From Cupriavidus pauculus (lineage in GTDB: Bacteria > Pseudomonadota > Gammaproteobacteria > Burkholderiales > Burkholderiaceae), in NCBI RefSeq assembly GCF_022179805.1, contig NZ_BPUO01000003.1, positions 1-64,000 on the forward strand: a stretch of DNA of 64,000 nucleotides, written 5' to 3'. The position numbers were made by a program, and so were the translations under genes. Below are positions 1-7,714 of this stretch, in pieces. Position 1 is the stretch's first letter. Each line of letters begins with the position of its first letter. Below the pieces are notes generated by a model that saw nothing but the letters and a program-made list of their open reading frames with translations, was not told the origin of the DNA and did no database searches.

Positions 1-39
1 CACGCGTTGATCCATGAGTGACACTTCCTTCCATGGCAT
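1..39 (-). CDS. IS481-family transposase, N-terminus only (runs off window start)
   Basis: Only the first 13 codons are present. They read MPWKEVSLMDQRV, which is the typical opening of IS481-family transposases (MPWKE...MEERL/MDQR-type start before the helix-turn-helix). The ATG at 39 is preceded on the minus strand by a good ribosome-binding site (TTGGAGACC). The catalytic DDE core lies outside the window. Together with the terminal repeat just upstream this marks the edge of an insertion sequence. The family assignment rests on the short N-terminus and the terminal structure. Confidence 0.75.
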   Translation of the reverse strand, partial: MPWKEVSLMDQRV

Positions 40-127
40 GGCAGGTCTCCAAAAAGACACTGCCGGCCAGTCTAGACGTGTTACCCATGTTCCCGAACGG
101 GTGTTACCTATGTTCCCGGTCTGTACA
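1..127 (-). mobile_element. End of an IS481-family insertion sequence
   Basis: The element's outer end appears to be at 127, where the minus strand begins TGTACAGACCGGG, consistent with the TGT...ACA tips of this family. Inside it a motif is repeated twice in tandem: GTGTTACCCATGTTCCC at 78-94 and GTGTTACCTATGTTCCC at 101-117 on the plus strand, differing at one base. The transposase start codon lies 39 bases further in. The rest of the element is outside the window, so the target duplication cannot be checked here. Confidence 0.65.
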
Positions 128-255
128 CTCAGGAAGGGGGCCCGCCCTTCTCCGTACGGCTCTAATTCGACCACCCCACAGCCATCCGAATAACAGGCTG
201 GCATGGGTGCCGATCTGATCGCCCGATCACAAGACCTATACGGAGAAGACAGAGC

Positions 256-394
256 ATGAGGAAGCAGCTTTTCGCGCTGGCGGCACTGGCCGCGGCCAGC
301 GCCGAGTCGCACGCGCAGTCCAGCGTCACGCTGTATGGCGTGATCGACGGGTCCATCGAATACGTGAACCGCGTGGCCGCTTCGGCCGCGACGC
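256..394 (+). pseudogene. Porin 5' fragment (signal peptide and first beta-strand only)
   Basis: From an ATG with a good ribosome-binding site (GGAGAAGAC) the reading frame gives MRKQLFALAALAAAS, a signal peptide ending near SHAQ, then SSVTLYGVIDGSIEYVN. This is the hallmark N-terminus of general porins of Burkholderiales (about 350-380 residues when intact). Porin similarity stops after roughly 40-46 codons, where the sequence switches to a MaoC-type hydratase in another frame. The frame then runs on to 1089 only as out-of-frame read-through. It is a deletion or recombination relic lying about 130 bases from an insertion-sequence end. Confidence 0.8.
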
Positions 395-829
395 GACGAG
401 AAACATATCGGCAAGGTCATCGCCGACTTCCGCACCACGGCGCCGGCCAACCAGTTGTGATTCTTCGCCAAGGCCACCGGCGAGACGCGCGTGATCTACA
501 CCGACGATTCCGCCGCGCGCGACGCCGGATTCCGCGGGCTGCCGCTGCCGCCCACGTTCCTGTTTTCGCTGGAGTTGGCCAACCCGCCCAGCGGCTGGCG
601 CGAGGATCTGGGCATCGTGACCGAGCGCATCCTGCATGGCGAGCAATCGTTCACCTACCACCGTATGGCGTATGCCGGCGACGTGCTGCACTTTCGCACC
701 ACCATCGTCGACATCTACGACAAGAAGAACGGCGCGCTGGAGTTCGTGGTGCGCGAGACGCAGGTGCGCAACCAGGACGACGAGCACGTGGCGGACCTGC
801 GCAGCGTGCTGGTGCAGCGCAACGCCTAG
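395..829 (+). pseudogene. MaoC-like N-terminal dehydratase subunit, 5'-truncated with a nonsense codon
   Basis: In the frame that ends at 829 the sequence begins DEKHIGKVIADFRTT and continues FFAKATGETRVIYTDD, AARDAGFRGLPLPPTF and so on to VLVQRNA. This is the N-terminal hotdog half of the FAS1-type/MaoC dehydratases, normally about 145 residues. The own start codon is missing because the 5' end is joined to porin sequence. Codon 458-460 is TGA where the family has a basic residue (QLRFFAKATG), consistent with CGA to TGA. A GTG at 491 could restart translation but has no ribosome-binding site and would lose the first strand. I treat it as inactive. The partner subunit follows at 845. Confidence 0.75.
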
Positions 830-844
830 GCCGGAGACATATCA

Positions 845-1261
845 ATGAGCTTTCCAACGTACCAACAGATCCAGGTGGGCGACACGCTGCCGCCGCTGAC
901 GCTGACCCCGGTCGACCGTACCACGCTGGCGCTGTTTGCCGGCGCGTCGAACGACCACAACGCCATCCTTATCGACATCGACTATGCGCGCCGCGCCGGC
1001 ATGCCGGACGTCTTTGCGCACGGCATGTTGTCGATGGCCTGGCTGGGCCGCCTGCTGACGCAATGGGTGGACCAGCGCCAGCTCCGTGAATTCGGCGTGC
1101 GCTTTGTCGGCATCACGCACCTGGGCCACCGCATCACATGTACCGGCCGCGTGGTCGAGAAATACGAAGCCAATGGCGAGCAGCGCGTAAAGCTGGAACT
1201 TCGCACGGCGAACCAGTACGGCGAAACAAGAATCCTGGGCGACGCCGTCGTCGCCCTGTAA
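845..1261 (+). CDS. MaoC-like dehydratase, C-terminal-type subunit
   Basis: A 138-residue single hotdog-fold protein with a GGAGACAT ribosome-binding site and ATG at 845. It matches the second half of heterodimeric enoyl-CoA hydratases (MaoC/ChsH-like), which hydrate 2-enoyl-CoA. The signature region reads ASNDHNAILIDIDYARRAG. In active relatives this is usually SGDHNPIHIDIDFA, with the Asp and His forming the catalytic pair. Here the Asp is present but the His position is Leu and the Pro is Ala. With the partner gene upstream broken, the module may be decaying. The downstream SDR would be the next beta-oxidation step. Confidence 0.8.
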   Translation: MSFPTYQQIQVGDTLPPLTLTPVDRTTLALFAGASNDHNAILIDIDYARRAGMPDVFAHGMLSMAWLGRLLTQWVDQRQLREFGVRFVGITHLGHRITCTGRVVEKYEANGEQRVKLELRTANQYGETRILGDAVVAL

Positions 1262-1292
1262 GCCCCAAACCAATACCAAAGGAGTGGAAGAT

Positions 1293-2111
1293 ATGGGAGC
1301 ACTGGAAGGCAAGGTGGCGCTGGTCACCGGATCGGGGCGCGGCATCGGCAACGCCATCGCCATGCGGCTGGCACGTGAAGGTGCGCGCCTGGTCATCAAC
1401 GACCTGGACGCCGAGCCGGCGCACGAAACCGTGAAAACGCTGCGAGACATGGGCGTGGACGCCGTGGCGTGCGTGGGCAACGTGGCCGCGCCGGACTTCG
1501 CGGACCGCTTCGTGGGTGCGGCCATGAGCGAGTTCAAGGGCATCGACATCATCGTGAACAACGCCGGCTTTACCTGGGACGACGTGGTGCAAAAGATGAG
1601 CGACGAGCAGTGGTACGCGATCCTGGACTGCCACATGACGGCACCGTTCCGCATCCCGCGCGCGGCCTACCCGCACCTGAAGGCACTGCACGCCGCCGAC
1701 AAGGAAGCCGGCCGCGAGGTGTACCGCAAGATCGTCAATATCTCGTCGACGTCGGCGCTGAACGGCAATGCGGGACAGATCAACTACTCGGGCGCCAAGG
1801 CCGGTGTGATTGGCATGACGCGCGCCATGGCTCGCGAATGGGGCCGCTTCAACGTCAACGTCAACGCCGTGGCGTTCGGCCTGATCCGCACGCGGATGAC
1901 CTCGGCCGACGCCAAGGCAGGTGTCACCGTCAACATCGAGGGACGCGACATTCGCGTGGGCCTGAACCCCGAGATGCTGAAGACCCACGCCCAGCCCACT
2001 GGCCGTCGCGGCACGCCCGAGGAAGCCGCCGGTGGCGTCTACCTGTACTGCTCGCCCGACTCGAACTACATCACGGGCCAGACCATCGCCGTAGCCGGTA
2101 ACCTGCAGTAA
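1293..2111 (+). CDS. SDR-family 3-hydroxyacyl-CoA / 3-oxoacyl reductase
   Basis: A 272-residue short-chain dehydrogenase. The ATG at 1293 is chosen because AAAGGAG sits nine bases upstream; an in-frame GTG at 1284 overlaps that site. It has the NAD(P)-binding TGSGRGIG near residue 12, NNAG near 90, the catalytic Ser in NISSTSALNG, and the YSGAK motif with Tyr and Lys near 165 and 169. It is FabG-like and a little longer than FabG, with an insertion before the catalytic Ser (HAADKEAGREVYRK). Placement 31 bases after a MaoC gene suggests oxidation of a 3-hydroxyacyl-CoA in a side-chain or fatty-acid type pathway. Substrate unknown. Confidence 0.85.
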   Translation: MGALEGKVALVTGSGRGIGNAIAMRLAREGARLVINDLDAEPAHETVKTLRDMGVDAVACVGNVAAPDFADRFVGAAMSEFKGIDIIVNNAGFTWDDVVQKMSDEQWYAILDCHMTAPFRIPRAAYPHLKALHAADKEAGREVYRKIVNISSTSALNGNAGQINYSGAKAGVIGMTRAMAREWGRFNVNVNAVAFGLIRTRMTSADAKAGVTVNIEGRDIRVGLNPEMLKTHAQPTGRRGTPEEAAGGVYLYCSPDSNYITGQTIAVAGNLQ

Positions 2112-2121
2112 CTCGCGGGAT

Positions 2122-2166
2122 GCCGAAGCCGCCCGGGCCCGTTATGCGGACCTGGGCGGCTTCGGC
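2122..2166. terminator. Bidirectional hairpin between convergent genes
   Basis: GCCGAAGCCGCCCGGG at 2122-2137 pairs with CCTGGGCGGCTTCGGC at 2151-2166 (15 of 16 Watson-Crick, one G-T), with a 13-base loop. It lies between the SDR stop and the stop of the convergent TonB receptor. There is no clear T-tract on either side, so it may act as a weak terminator or 3' stabiliser. Confidence 0.55.
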
Positions 2167-2180
2167 TTGGGGAGCAAGAC

Positions 2181-4412
2181 TCAGAAGTAGAAGTTGGCCG
2201 ACAGCTCCGCCGAACGCGGGCGGCCCAGCAGCCATTGCTGGCCACCGTTCGAGAACGATTCGGCGTAGTCGCGGTTGAACAGGTTGTAGACCCGCAGCGT
2301 CAGCGCGGCCTGCTTCGACACACGCCACGACAGCGCGGTATCGACCGTCGTATAGCTCGGCACGCGTACCTTGTTCGCCGTGTCGGCGTAGCGGCCACCC
2401 ACGTAGCGCAGGCCCGCGCCGAACGTCCACTGCGGGATGAAGTTCCAGGTCAGCCACGCGTTGGCCGCCTGCTGCGGCACGCTGGTCGGCACATTGCCGG
2501 CGCGCGATACCAGCACGCCGCCCACCGATTCGTTGAAATCGTCATAGCGCGCACGCAGCACCGTGCCGTTCACATCCAGGCGCAGCCCGCGCACCACTTC
2601 CACACTAGCCGACGCCTCCAGCCCACGCGACGACTGCTCGCCCACCTGCTGGGTAATGGTCGGATTGGCCGGGTCGCGCGAGAGGAGGTCGTTCTTGCGG
2701 ATCTCGTAGGCCGCGAACGTCCATTCGCCACGATTGCCCCAGAACACCTGCTTCACGCCCACTTCCACCTGCTTGCCGGTGGCCAGATTGAAATTGCGCT
2801 GCGCGTCGGACGTGGTGATCAGCGCGCCCAGCGGATCGGTGGCCGTGGCGTACTGCGCATAGACCGACAGGCTCGGCGTGAACTGGTACACCGTGCCCAC
2901 GCGCCACGTGGTGTTGGCGAAGGTCTTTTCCCAGCCGGCATTCGACAGCAGGTCGGTGCGGTACAGCGTGGCGTGGTCAAAACGCACCCCGCCGATAACC
3001 GACCACTGCGGCGTGAACGCAATGCGGTGCTCGCCGAACAGTGCGTACTGCGTGGTATTGGTGCGGAAGCGCGGCGACGTGACAATGCCCGGCGGGCTGA
3101 AGAACAGGCCCGGATCGAAGTTGTACGCATTGACCGTCGACGATCCGCCATACGGCGAGTTGTTCGAATGCGTGAAGTTGATCTTGTTGATGTCGAAGCC
3201 GACCGTCGTGGCGTTGTCCATCCCGAACAGGCGGCTCTTGACCGTCATGTCCGCGCGGTTGCCCACCTGTTCCTGGTCGTGCAGGATTTCGAGATAGTCG
3301 GTGCGGCGCACCTGCGAGGTAGCGGGCAAGAACGAGTATGTCTCGCTGTCGCGCCAATGGCGATGGCTGGTCAGGTAATAGAACTGGTTGCGCACCGTGA
3401 CGCGGTCGTTGGGCGTCCATTCGGCGTTCAGGCGCGTCCAGCGGTCGCGGTAGCTGATTTGCGCGTCGCCGACGTTGTAGTTCTTCTTGCGCAGCGAGGT
3501 GTCCAGGCTGCCGTTGACCAGCGGCGTGCCCAGGTATTGCTGCGGATGCTGGGTGCCGTCGTCATAGGACAGCGCCAGGTTGAAGTCCGGGTTGATATCC
3601 AGCCGTACGGACGCCGACACCATCAGGTTGTTCGAATCGCCGCGATCGACCCAGCCGGCCGAGCGGTTGTAGGCCGTGGCGAAGCGGTACGACAGGTTGT
3701 CATTGACCTTGCCGCCGCTGTCGAACGCCACGCGCGCGGTCTTCTCGGTGCCGCCGGTGATCTGGAGTTCGTTCTCGATGGGCCCGCGGATCGGCTTCTT
3801 CTGCACCACGTTGACCACGCCGCCGATGGCGCCTTCGCCATACATCACCGACGCCGGGCCGCGCAGCACTTCGATACGATCCACGGACCAGGTATCGAAC
3901 GGGAACGTGACCGTGCCCGATGCCACGTACATGCGCGTACCGTCGAGCAGTTGCATGACCGAGCCCTGCCCCGCGAACCCGCGCGCCGCCAGCGAGGTGC
4001 CGCCGTTGCCGGGTGCCGGGTTGGCCGTGATGCCGGTGGCGCGGGTCACCGCCTCGCGCACGGACTGGTCGCCGCGCGCACGGATCGTCTCGCCGCTGAG
4101 CACTTCCACGCTGGCCGGCGTTTCCAGCGGCGTCAGGCCCAGCCGGCTGCCGGTGTATTCGGGCTTCGACAGGGTCAGGCCAGGCTGGGCGGCCTCGCTG
4201 ACCGTGACGGCCGGCAAGCTCGTGTGCCGGGATTCCGATGCCGACTCCTGGGCCAGTACCCAAGGCATGTTGAAACTGGCGACGGTGCCGACGGAGGCCA
4301 CCAGCACACGCGAGCGTCGTCCACGCGCGGGACGCAGCAAGGGCTGATGGGATTGGAAAGTTTGGGCCGTGCGCGGGCGGCCAGCGGTATGCGCGGACAG
4401 GTTGTATTTCAT
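2181..4412 (-). CDS. TonB-dependent outer-membrane receptor, siderophore-receptor type, under a B12 riboswitch
   Basis: About 743 residues from the ATG at 4412; a TTG at 4460 is in frame but overlaps the riboswitch. An unusually long, basic N-terminus precedes the signal segment RVLVASVGTVASF...VLAQES. The plug domain shows LETPASVEVLSGE, RDQSVREAV-like helix, RGF, LLDG and VDRIEVLRGPASVMYGEGAIGGVVN. The 22-strand barrel ends ELSANFYF, with the terminal aromatic needed for insertion. By family it resembles ferric-siderophore receptors. Its leader, however, carries a cobalamin riboswitch, so the physiological cargo may be a corrinoid or cobalt/metal-related ligand. No tonB-exbBD or btuFCD genes are in the window. 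Confidence 0.88.
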   Translation of the reverse strand: MKYNLSAHTAGRPRTAQTFQSHQPLLRPARGRRSRVLVASVGTVASFNMPWVLAQESASESRHTSLPAVTVSEAAQPGLTLSKPEYTGSRLGLTPLETPASVEVLSGETIRARGDQSVREAVTRATGITANPAPGNGGTSLAARGFAGQGSVMQLLDGTRMYVASGTVTFPFDTWSVDRIEVLRGPASVMYGEGAIGGVVNVVQKKPIRGPIENELQITGGTEKTARVAFDSGGKVNDNLSYRFATAYNRSAGWVDRGDSNNLMVSASVRLDINPDFNLALSYDDGTQHPQQYLGTPLVNGSLDTSLRKKNYNVGDAQISYRDRWTRLNAEWTPNDRVTVRNQFYYLTSHRHWRDSETYSFLPATSQVRRTDYLEILHDQEQVGNRADMTVKSRLFGMDNATTVGFDINKINFTHSNNSPYGGSSTVNAYNFDPGLFFSPPGIVTSPRFRTNTTQYALFGEHRIAFTPQWSVIGGVRFDHATLYRTDLLSNAGWEKTFANTTWRVGTVYQFTPSLSVYAQYATATDPLGALITTSDAQRNFNLATGKQVEVGVKQVFWGNRGEWTFAAYEIRKNDLLSRDPANPTITQQVGEQSSRGLEASASVEVVRGLRLDVNGTVLRARYDDFNESVGGVLVSRAGNVPTSVPQQAANAWLTWNFIPQWTFGAGLRYVGGRYADTANKVRVPSYTTVDTALSWRVSKQAALTLRVYNLFNRDYAESFSNGGQQWLLGRPRSAELSANFYF

Positions 4413-4454
4413 CGTGAAGCCGAGCGACCCCGCCCGGGCAATGAGAGTCGATGA

Positions 4455-4680
4455 TGACAACAGGCCGGTATCCGGGCTTGCAGGCTGGAGGCTTCCGCCT
4501 CCGGGACACCATCGCCTTCCCGCGCCGGCAAATGCCGTTGCGCAGTGACTGTCAATCCCGAACCGGGGATCGACCTGATGGGTCCTGAACCAGCTTACCG
4601 TTGCGGGGGCAGCACAGGCTGGCCGAGGGTCGGCATTCCTGTTTCCCGTTTAACCAATGGGATCTTCCATCGGCACCTGC
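4455..4680 (-). promoter_or_regulatory. Cobalamin (AdoCbl-type) riboswitch
   Basis: Read on the minus strand the leader has, in order: GGTGCCGATGG (4667-4677), GGTTAAACGGGAA with a purine-rich P3 region (4643-4655), AGCCTGTGCTGCCCCCGCAAC (about 4600-4620), GTCACTG (about 4540-4546), GGGAAGGCGATGGTG (about 4506-4520), and the B12 box AAGCCCGGATACCGGCCT (4462-4479). These are the conserved blocks of the cobalamin riboswitch in the correct order and spacing. The B12 box ends about 50 bases before the receptor ATG, so control by sequestering the ribosome-binding region is likely. A TAGAAT -10-like hexamer lies at 4720-4725, and a perfect 9-bp hairpin (4689-4697 with 4704-4712) lies just before the aptamer. 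Confidence 0.92.
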
Positions 4681-4786
4681 ATCACGTACGGCACGCAAGA
4701 GGGTGCGTGCCGCGGGCGCATTCTACGCGTAACACACTGTCAGCGGCCCGATACGTGGCAGAAACAACAGTGCGGCATTCGGCCGC

Positions 4787-6478
4787 TCAGCGGCTGGCGG
4801 CGTCGGCCATCGCCAGGTACTCGTGGATCTGGGCGATCACGGCGGCCCCTTCGCCAATCGCGCCGCCGACACGCTTGACCGATCCCGAGCGGACATCGCC
4901 CACGGCGAATACGCCGGGGACGCAGGTTTCCAGGGCCGAGGGCTGACGCTCGTCGGAACCCTTGTGGCCCAGGTCCGGCCCGGTGAGCACAAACCCGGAC
5001 CGGTCGGTGTGCACGCCGCATTCGGCCAGCCACGACGTTTCCGGTTCGGCGCCGACGAAGAGGAACACGTTCCTGAGGGACTTCTTCTCGGTGGCCCCGC
5101 TGTGACGGTCTTGCCAGGTGACGCCCACCAGCCCGTTGCAATCGCCCTTGTGCAACTCCACGATTTCGGTGAAGGGCCGTATCTCGATGTTGTGGGCGGC
5201 CGCGATCCGGTCGATCAGATACCGCGACATGCTGGCCTTGAGCCCTGCCCCGCGCACCAGCACATGCACCTTCGACGCATGCTGGGACAGAAACACCGCC
5301 GCCTGTCCCGCCGAATTGCCGCCGCCGACCAGCGCCACTTCCGCTTGGGCGCACATTCTTGCCTCGATGGCCGAGGCCCAGTACCACACGCCGCGCCCTT
5401 CATAGTCCGACAGCGTAGGCACCTCGGGGCGACGATATCTCGCACCGCTGGCAATCACGACGACGCGCGTGCGCAGCCACCGGCCATCGGTCAACTGAAT
5501 CCGCAACGCGTGGTCACCCCCGTCGCGCACGCAATCAAGCCTGCGAACCTCGGCCGGGATCAGGATCTCCGCGCCGAACTTCTCGGCCTGCACATGCGCG
5601 CGCCCGGTCAGCGCCGCACCCGATATGCCCGTGGGAAAGCCCAGGTAGTTCTCGATCCGCGCGCTGGCGCCGGCCTGCCCGCCATACGCGCGCCGATCCA
5701 GCACCACCACGTGCAATCCTTCGGACGCCGCATACACCGCCGTCGCCAAGCCCGCCGGGCCCGCGCCCACTACCGCCACGTCGAAGGTCTCGTGCCGTTC
5801 CTCGGTATCAACCATGCCCATGCAGCGGGCCAGCGCTGCTTCGCTGGGGTTGACCAGCACCGAGCCGTCGGGACACACCGCCACCGGCTCGCTGGGCGCC
5901 GCGCCATACTCCTCGATCAGCGCCGCCGCAGCGGCATCGTCGCGCGCGTCGAGCACGCGGTACGGCTCTCCGTTGCTGCGCAGGAATCCCTCAAGCCGCA
6001 GCAGGTCGGCCGACCCGACGCGGCCAATCAGCACCGGCCCGCTGGCGGCCCACTCGATCAGCGAGACGCGCCGCAGGATCAGGGCGCGGATCAACCGCTC
6101 GCCGAGATCGGCTTCGGCCACGATCAGCGCGCGCAGTTGCCGGGGCGGTACCAGCAGCGCTTCCACACGCCCCACGGCCACCGCGTCGACGAGTGACGGC
6201 TTGCCGGACATCGAACCCAGTTCGGCCGCAAAGTCGCCGCGTCCAAACTGGACGATGGGCCGCGCGTTGCCCAGGCCGTCGCGCTGGATGATGGCGACGG
6301 TACCGTTCAGGATCAGGAACATGCCGGGCGTGCGCACGCCGGTGGTCTGCAGATGCACGCCGGACTCAAACGTCTGCCGCGTGCCGAAGCGCAGCATGCG
6401 CTCGATCTCTGCCTCCGTGATCTGCGGATACATCTGATGGCGCCGCGAAGTCATTGTGCTGGGGGCGTCGCTTGTCAT
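4787..6478 (-). CDS. Cyclic-nucleotide-domain fused to thioredoxin-reductase-like FAD oxidoreductase
   Basis: 563 residues in three parts. Residues about 20-140 are a cNMP-binding (Crp-like) domain with the phosphate-cassette-like segment GDFAAELGSMSG. Residues about 148-222 are a thioredoxin/glutaredoxin-like linker with no CxxC. From about 230 there is a thioredoxin-reductase fold with an FAD site (VVGAGPAGLATA, near 237) and an NADPH site (LVGGGNSAGQAA, near 383). The redox CxxC expected between them is absent (the region reads VWYWASAIEARMC). It therefore probably passes electrons to something other than thioredoxin, as ferredoxin-NADP reductase relatives do. It is co-directional with the downstream receptor, but a riboswitch and promoter intervene. 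Confidence 0.88.
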   Translation of the reverse strand: MTSDAPSTMTSRRHQMYPQITEAEIERMLRFGTRQTFESGVHLQTTGVRTPGMFLILNGTVAIIQRDGLGNARPIVQFGRGDFAAELGSMSGKPSLVDAVAVGRVEALLVPPRQLRALIVAEADLGERLIRALILRRVSLIEWAASGPVLIGRVGSADLLRLEGFLRSNGEPYRVLDARDDAAAAALIEEYGAAPSEPVAVCPDGSVLVNPSEAALARCMGMVDTEERHETFDVAVVGAGPAGLATAVYAASEGLHVVVLDRRAYGGQAGASARIENYLGFPTGISGAALTGRAHVQAEKFGAEILIPAEVRRLDCVRDGGDHALRIQLTDGRWLRTRVVVIASGARYRRPEVPTLSDYEGRGVWYWASAIEARMCAQAEVALVGGGNSAGQAAVFLSQHASKVHVLVRGAGLKASMSRYLIDRIAAAHNIEIRPFTEIVELHKGDCNGLVGVTWQDRHSGATEKKSLRNVFLFVGAEPETSWLAECGVHTDRSGFVLTGPDLGHKGSDERQPSALETCVPGVFAVGDVRSGSVKRVGGAIGEGAAVIAQIHEYLAMADAASR

Positions 6479-6615
6479 CGTATGGACTCCAGTGCGGGTT
6501 GCCGGTCGGCCGTCCGCAAACGGACGGGACGCTTAGACCTGTTAGGAGTTGGTAGCCCATCGATGGACGCAAGGCAAGGCGTTCCCGCATGCCGCAAGCG
6601 GGAAGCAACGCGTGG

Positions 6616-7581
6616 CTATGCAGCGCCCGCGTTGAACCGGTGCACTGGCCACTGCCCGCTCTCGACCAGCCTGCGGGTGATCGCCAGCAGGCATTGCCAT
6701 ACCGTCGTCACGGCCAGAGAGGCCGGCAGCGCAGCGGCCCGGCACAGGTACACCTGGCGCGTAATGCCGGCTTCGGCGATCTGGCCGCACGATACGATTC
6801 CGGCACGCCATTCCTCCTGCACCGAGGCGTGCGACAGGATCGTAAAGCCGGCGCCCGCCGCTGCCAGGGCGATGAGCTCCGGGATCGCGTTCACCTCGGC
6901 AATGACTTGCAGCGCGGTGTCATGGGACGCACTGAAGCGGTCGATGAGGCTGCGCAAGCCATGCAGGCCGGCGGGGAGGATCAGCGGATATTGGCTTAAC
7001 CCGGAGAACGGCACGCTGATCGCGGAATCGATGCCGCCCGAGCCGCATGCGGACAGCATGCCCGGTGGCCCGACCAGCAGCAGCAGCTCTTCGAGCACAC
7101 GATCGGCGCGCAACCCCGGGTCCGGGGTCCCGCCGAATGTCATGCCGATATCCAGGTGGCCGGTCAGCAGCCCTTGCGGGATGTACCCCGTGCTCTGCTC
7201 GATGATCTGCAGGTCGATCCCGGGCCATTCAGCACAGACCTCCTTCACCAGCGGCACGGTCAGCAGCTTTGCCAGCGACTGCGGCAAGCCCACGGCCACC
7301 CTGCCCTGCGGCTGCTTGATTGCCGTCCTGACTTCCTCGTAGGCAACATCCACCCGCTTCAGGATATCGATCGCGTGCGCCCGCAGCAGCTCGCCGGCCG
7401 CCGTCGTCACCACGCCCCGGGGCGTGCGTTCCAGCAGCGCGGCACCAAACTCCTCCTCGAGGTTCTTCATCTGCAGGCTCAGCGCGGGCTGGGCGATGTG
7501 CAGGCGCTCGGCCGCCCGGGAAATCGAGCCGGCGGCGCACACCGTGACGAATCCCCGCAGGGTTCGAAGTTCAAGCGGCAT
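6616..7581 (-). CDS. LysR-family transcriptional regulator
   Basis: About 321 residues. An N-terminal winged helix-turn-helix (ELRTLRGFVTVCAAGSISRAAERLHIAQPALS) is followed by a two-lobed LysR effector domain. The ATG at 7581 is preferred over the one at 7587 because GTGAGGG lies six bases upstream of it. The sequence, including AQPALSLQMKNLEEEFGAALLERTPRG and the effector region, resembles the Nac/CynR branch. It is divergent from the Bug-CoA transferase-crotonase operon starting at 7715, which is its likely target. The 133-base shared region has an ATAT-N9-ATAT dyad at about 7625-7641 but no clean T-N11-A box. Confidence 0.9.
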   Translation of the reverse strand: MPLELRTLRGFVTVCAAGSISRAAERLHIAQPALSLQMKNLEEEFGAALLERTPRGVVTTAAGELLRAHAIDILKRVDVAYEEVRTAIKQPQGRVAVGLPQSLAKLLTVPLVKEVCAEWPGIDLQIIEQSTGYIPQGLLTGHLDIGMTFGGTPDPGLRADRVLEELLLLVGPPGMLSACGSGGIDSAISVPFSGLSQYPLILPAGLHGLRSLIDRFSASHDTALQVIAEVNAIPELIALAAAGAGFTILSHASVQEEWRAGIVSCGQIAEAGITRQVYLCRAAALPASLAVTTVWQCLLAITRRLVESGQWPVHRFNAGAA

Positions 7582-7714
7582 GGGCATCCCTCACCAATTC
7601 ATCCACTAGTTCATCCATCAATCCATATCGAAATCTTATATCGGCTATCCGAAACCTGTCTTGTACTTATATCACGCCTCTCGGCATCCTGTTCGCAAAT
7701 CACAGGAGACAAGG

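Noticed and set aside
256-1089. Continuous 277-codon open frame starting with the porin signal
   Set aside because: After about codon 46 it runs out of frame through the MaoC pseudogene and the next gene and encodes an Arg/Ala-rich nonsense product.
2235-4454. 739-codon open frame on the plus strand
   Set aside because: It is the antisense shadow of the TonB receptor; the composition is Arg/His/Ala-rich with no family features. The same holds for 42734-44842 on the minus strand.
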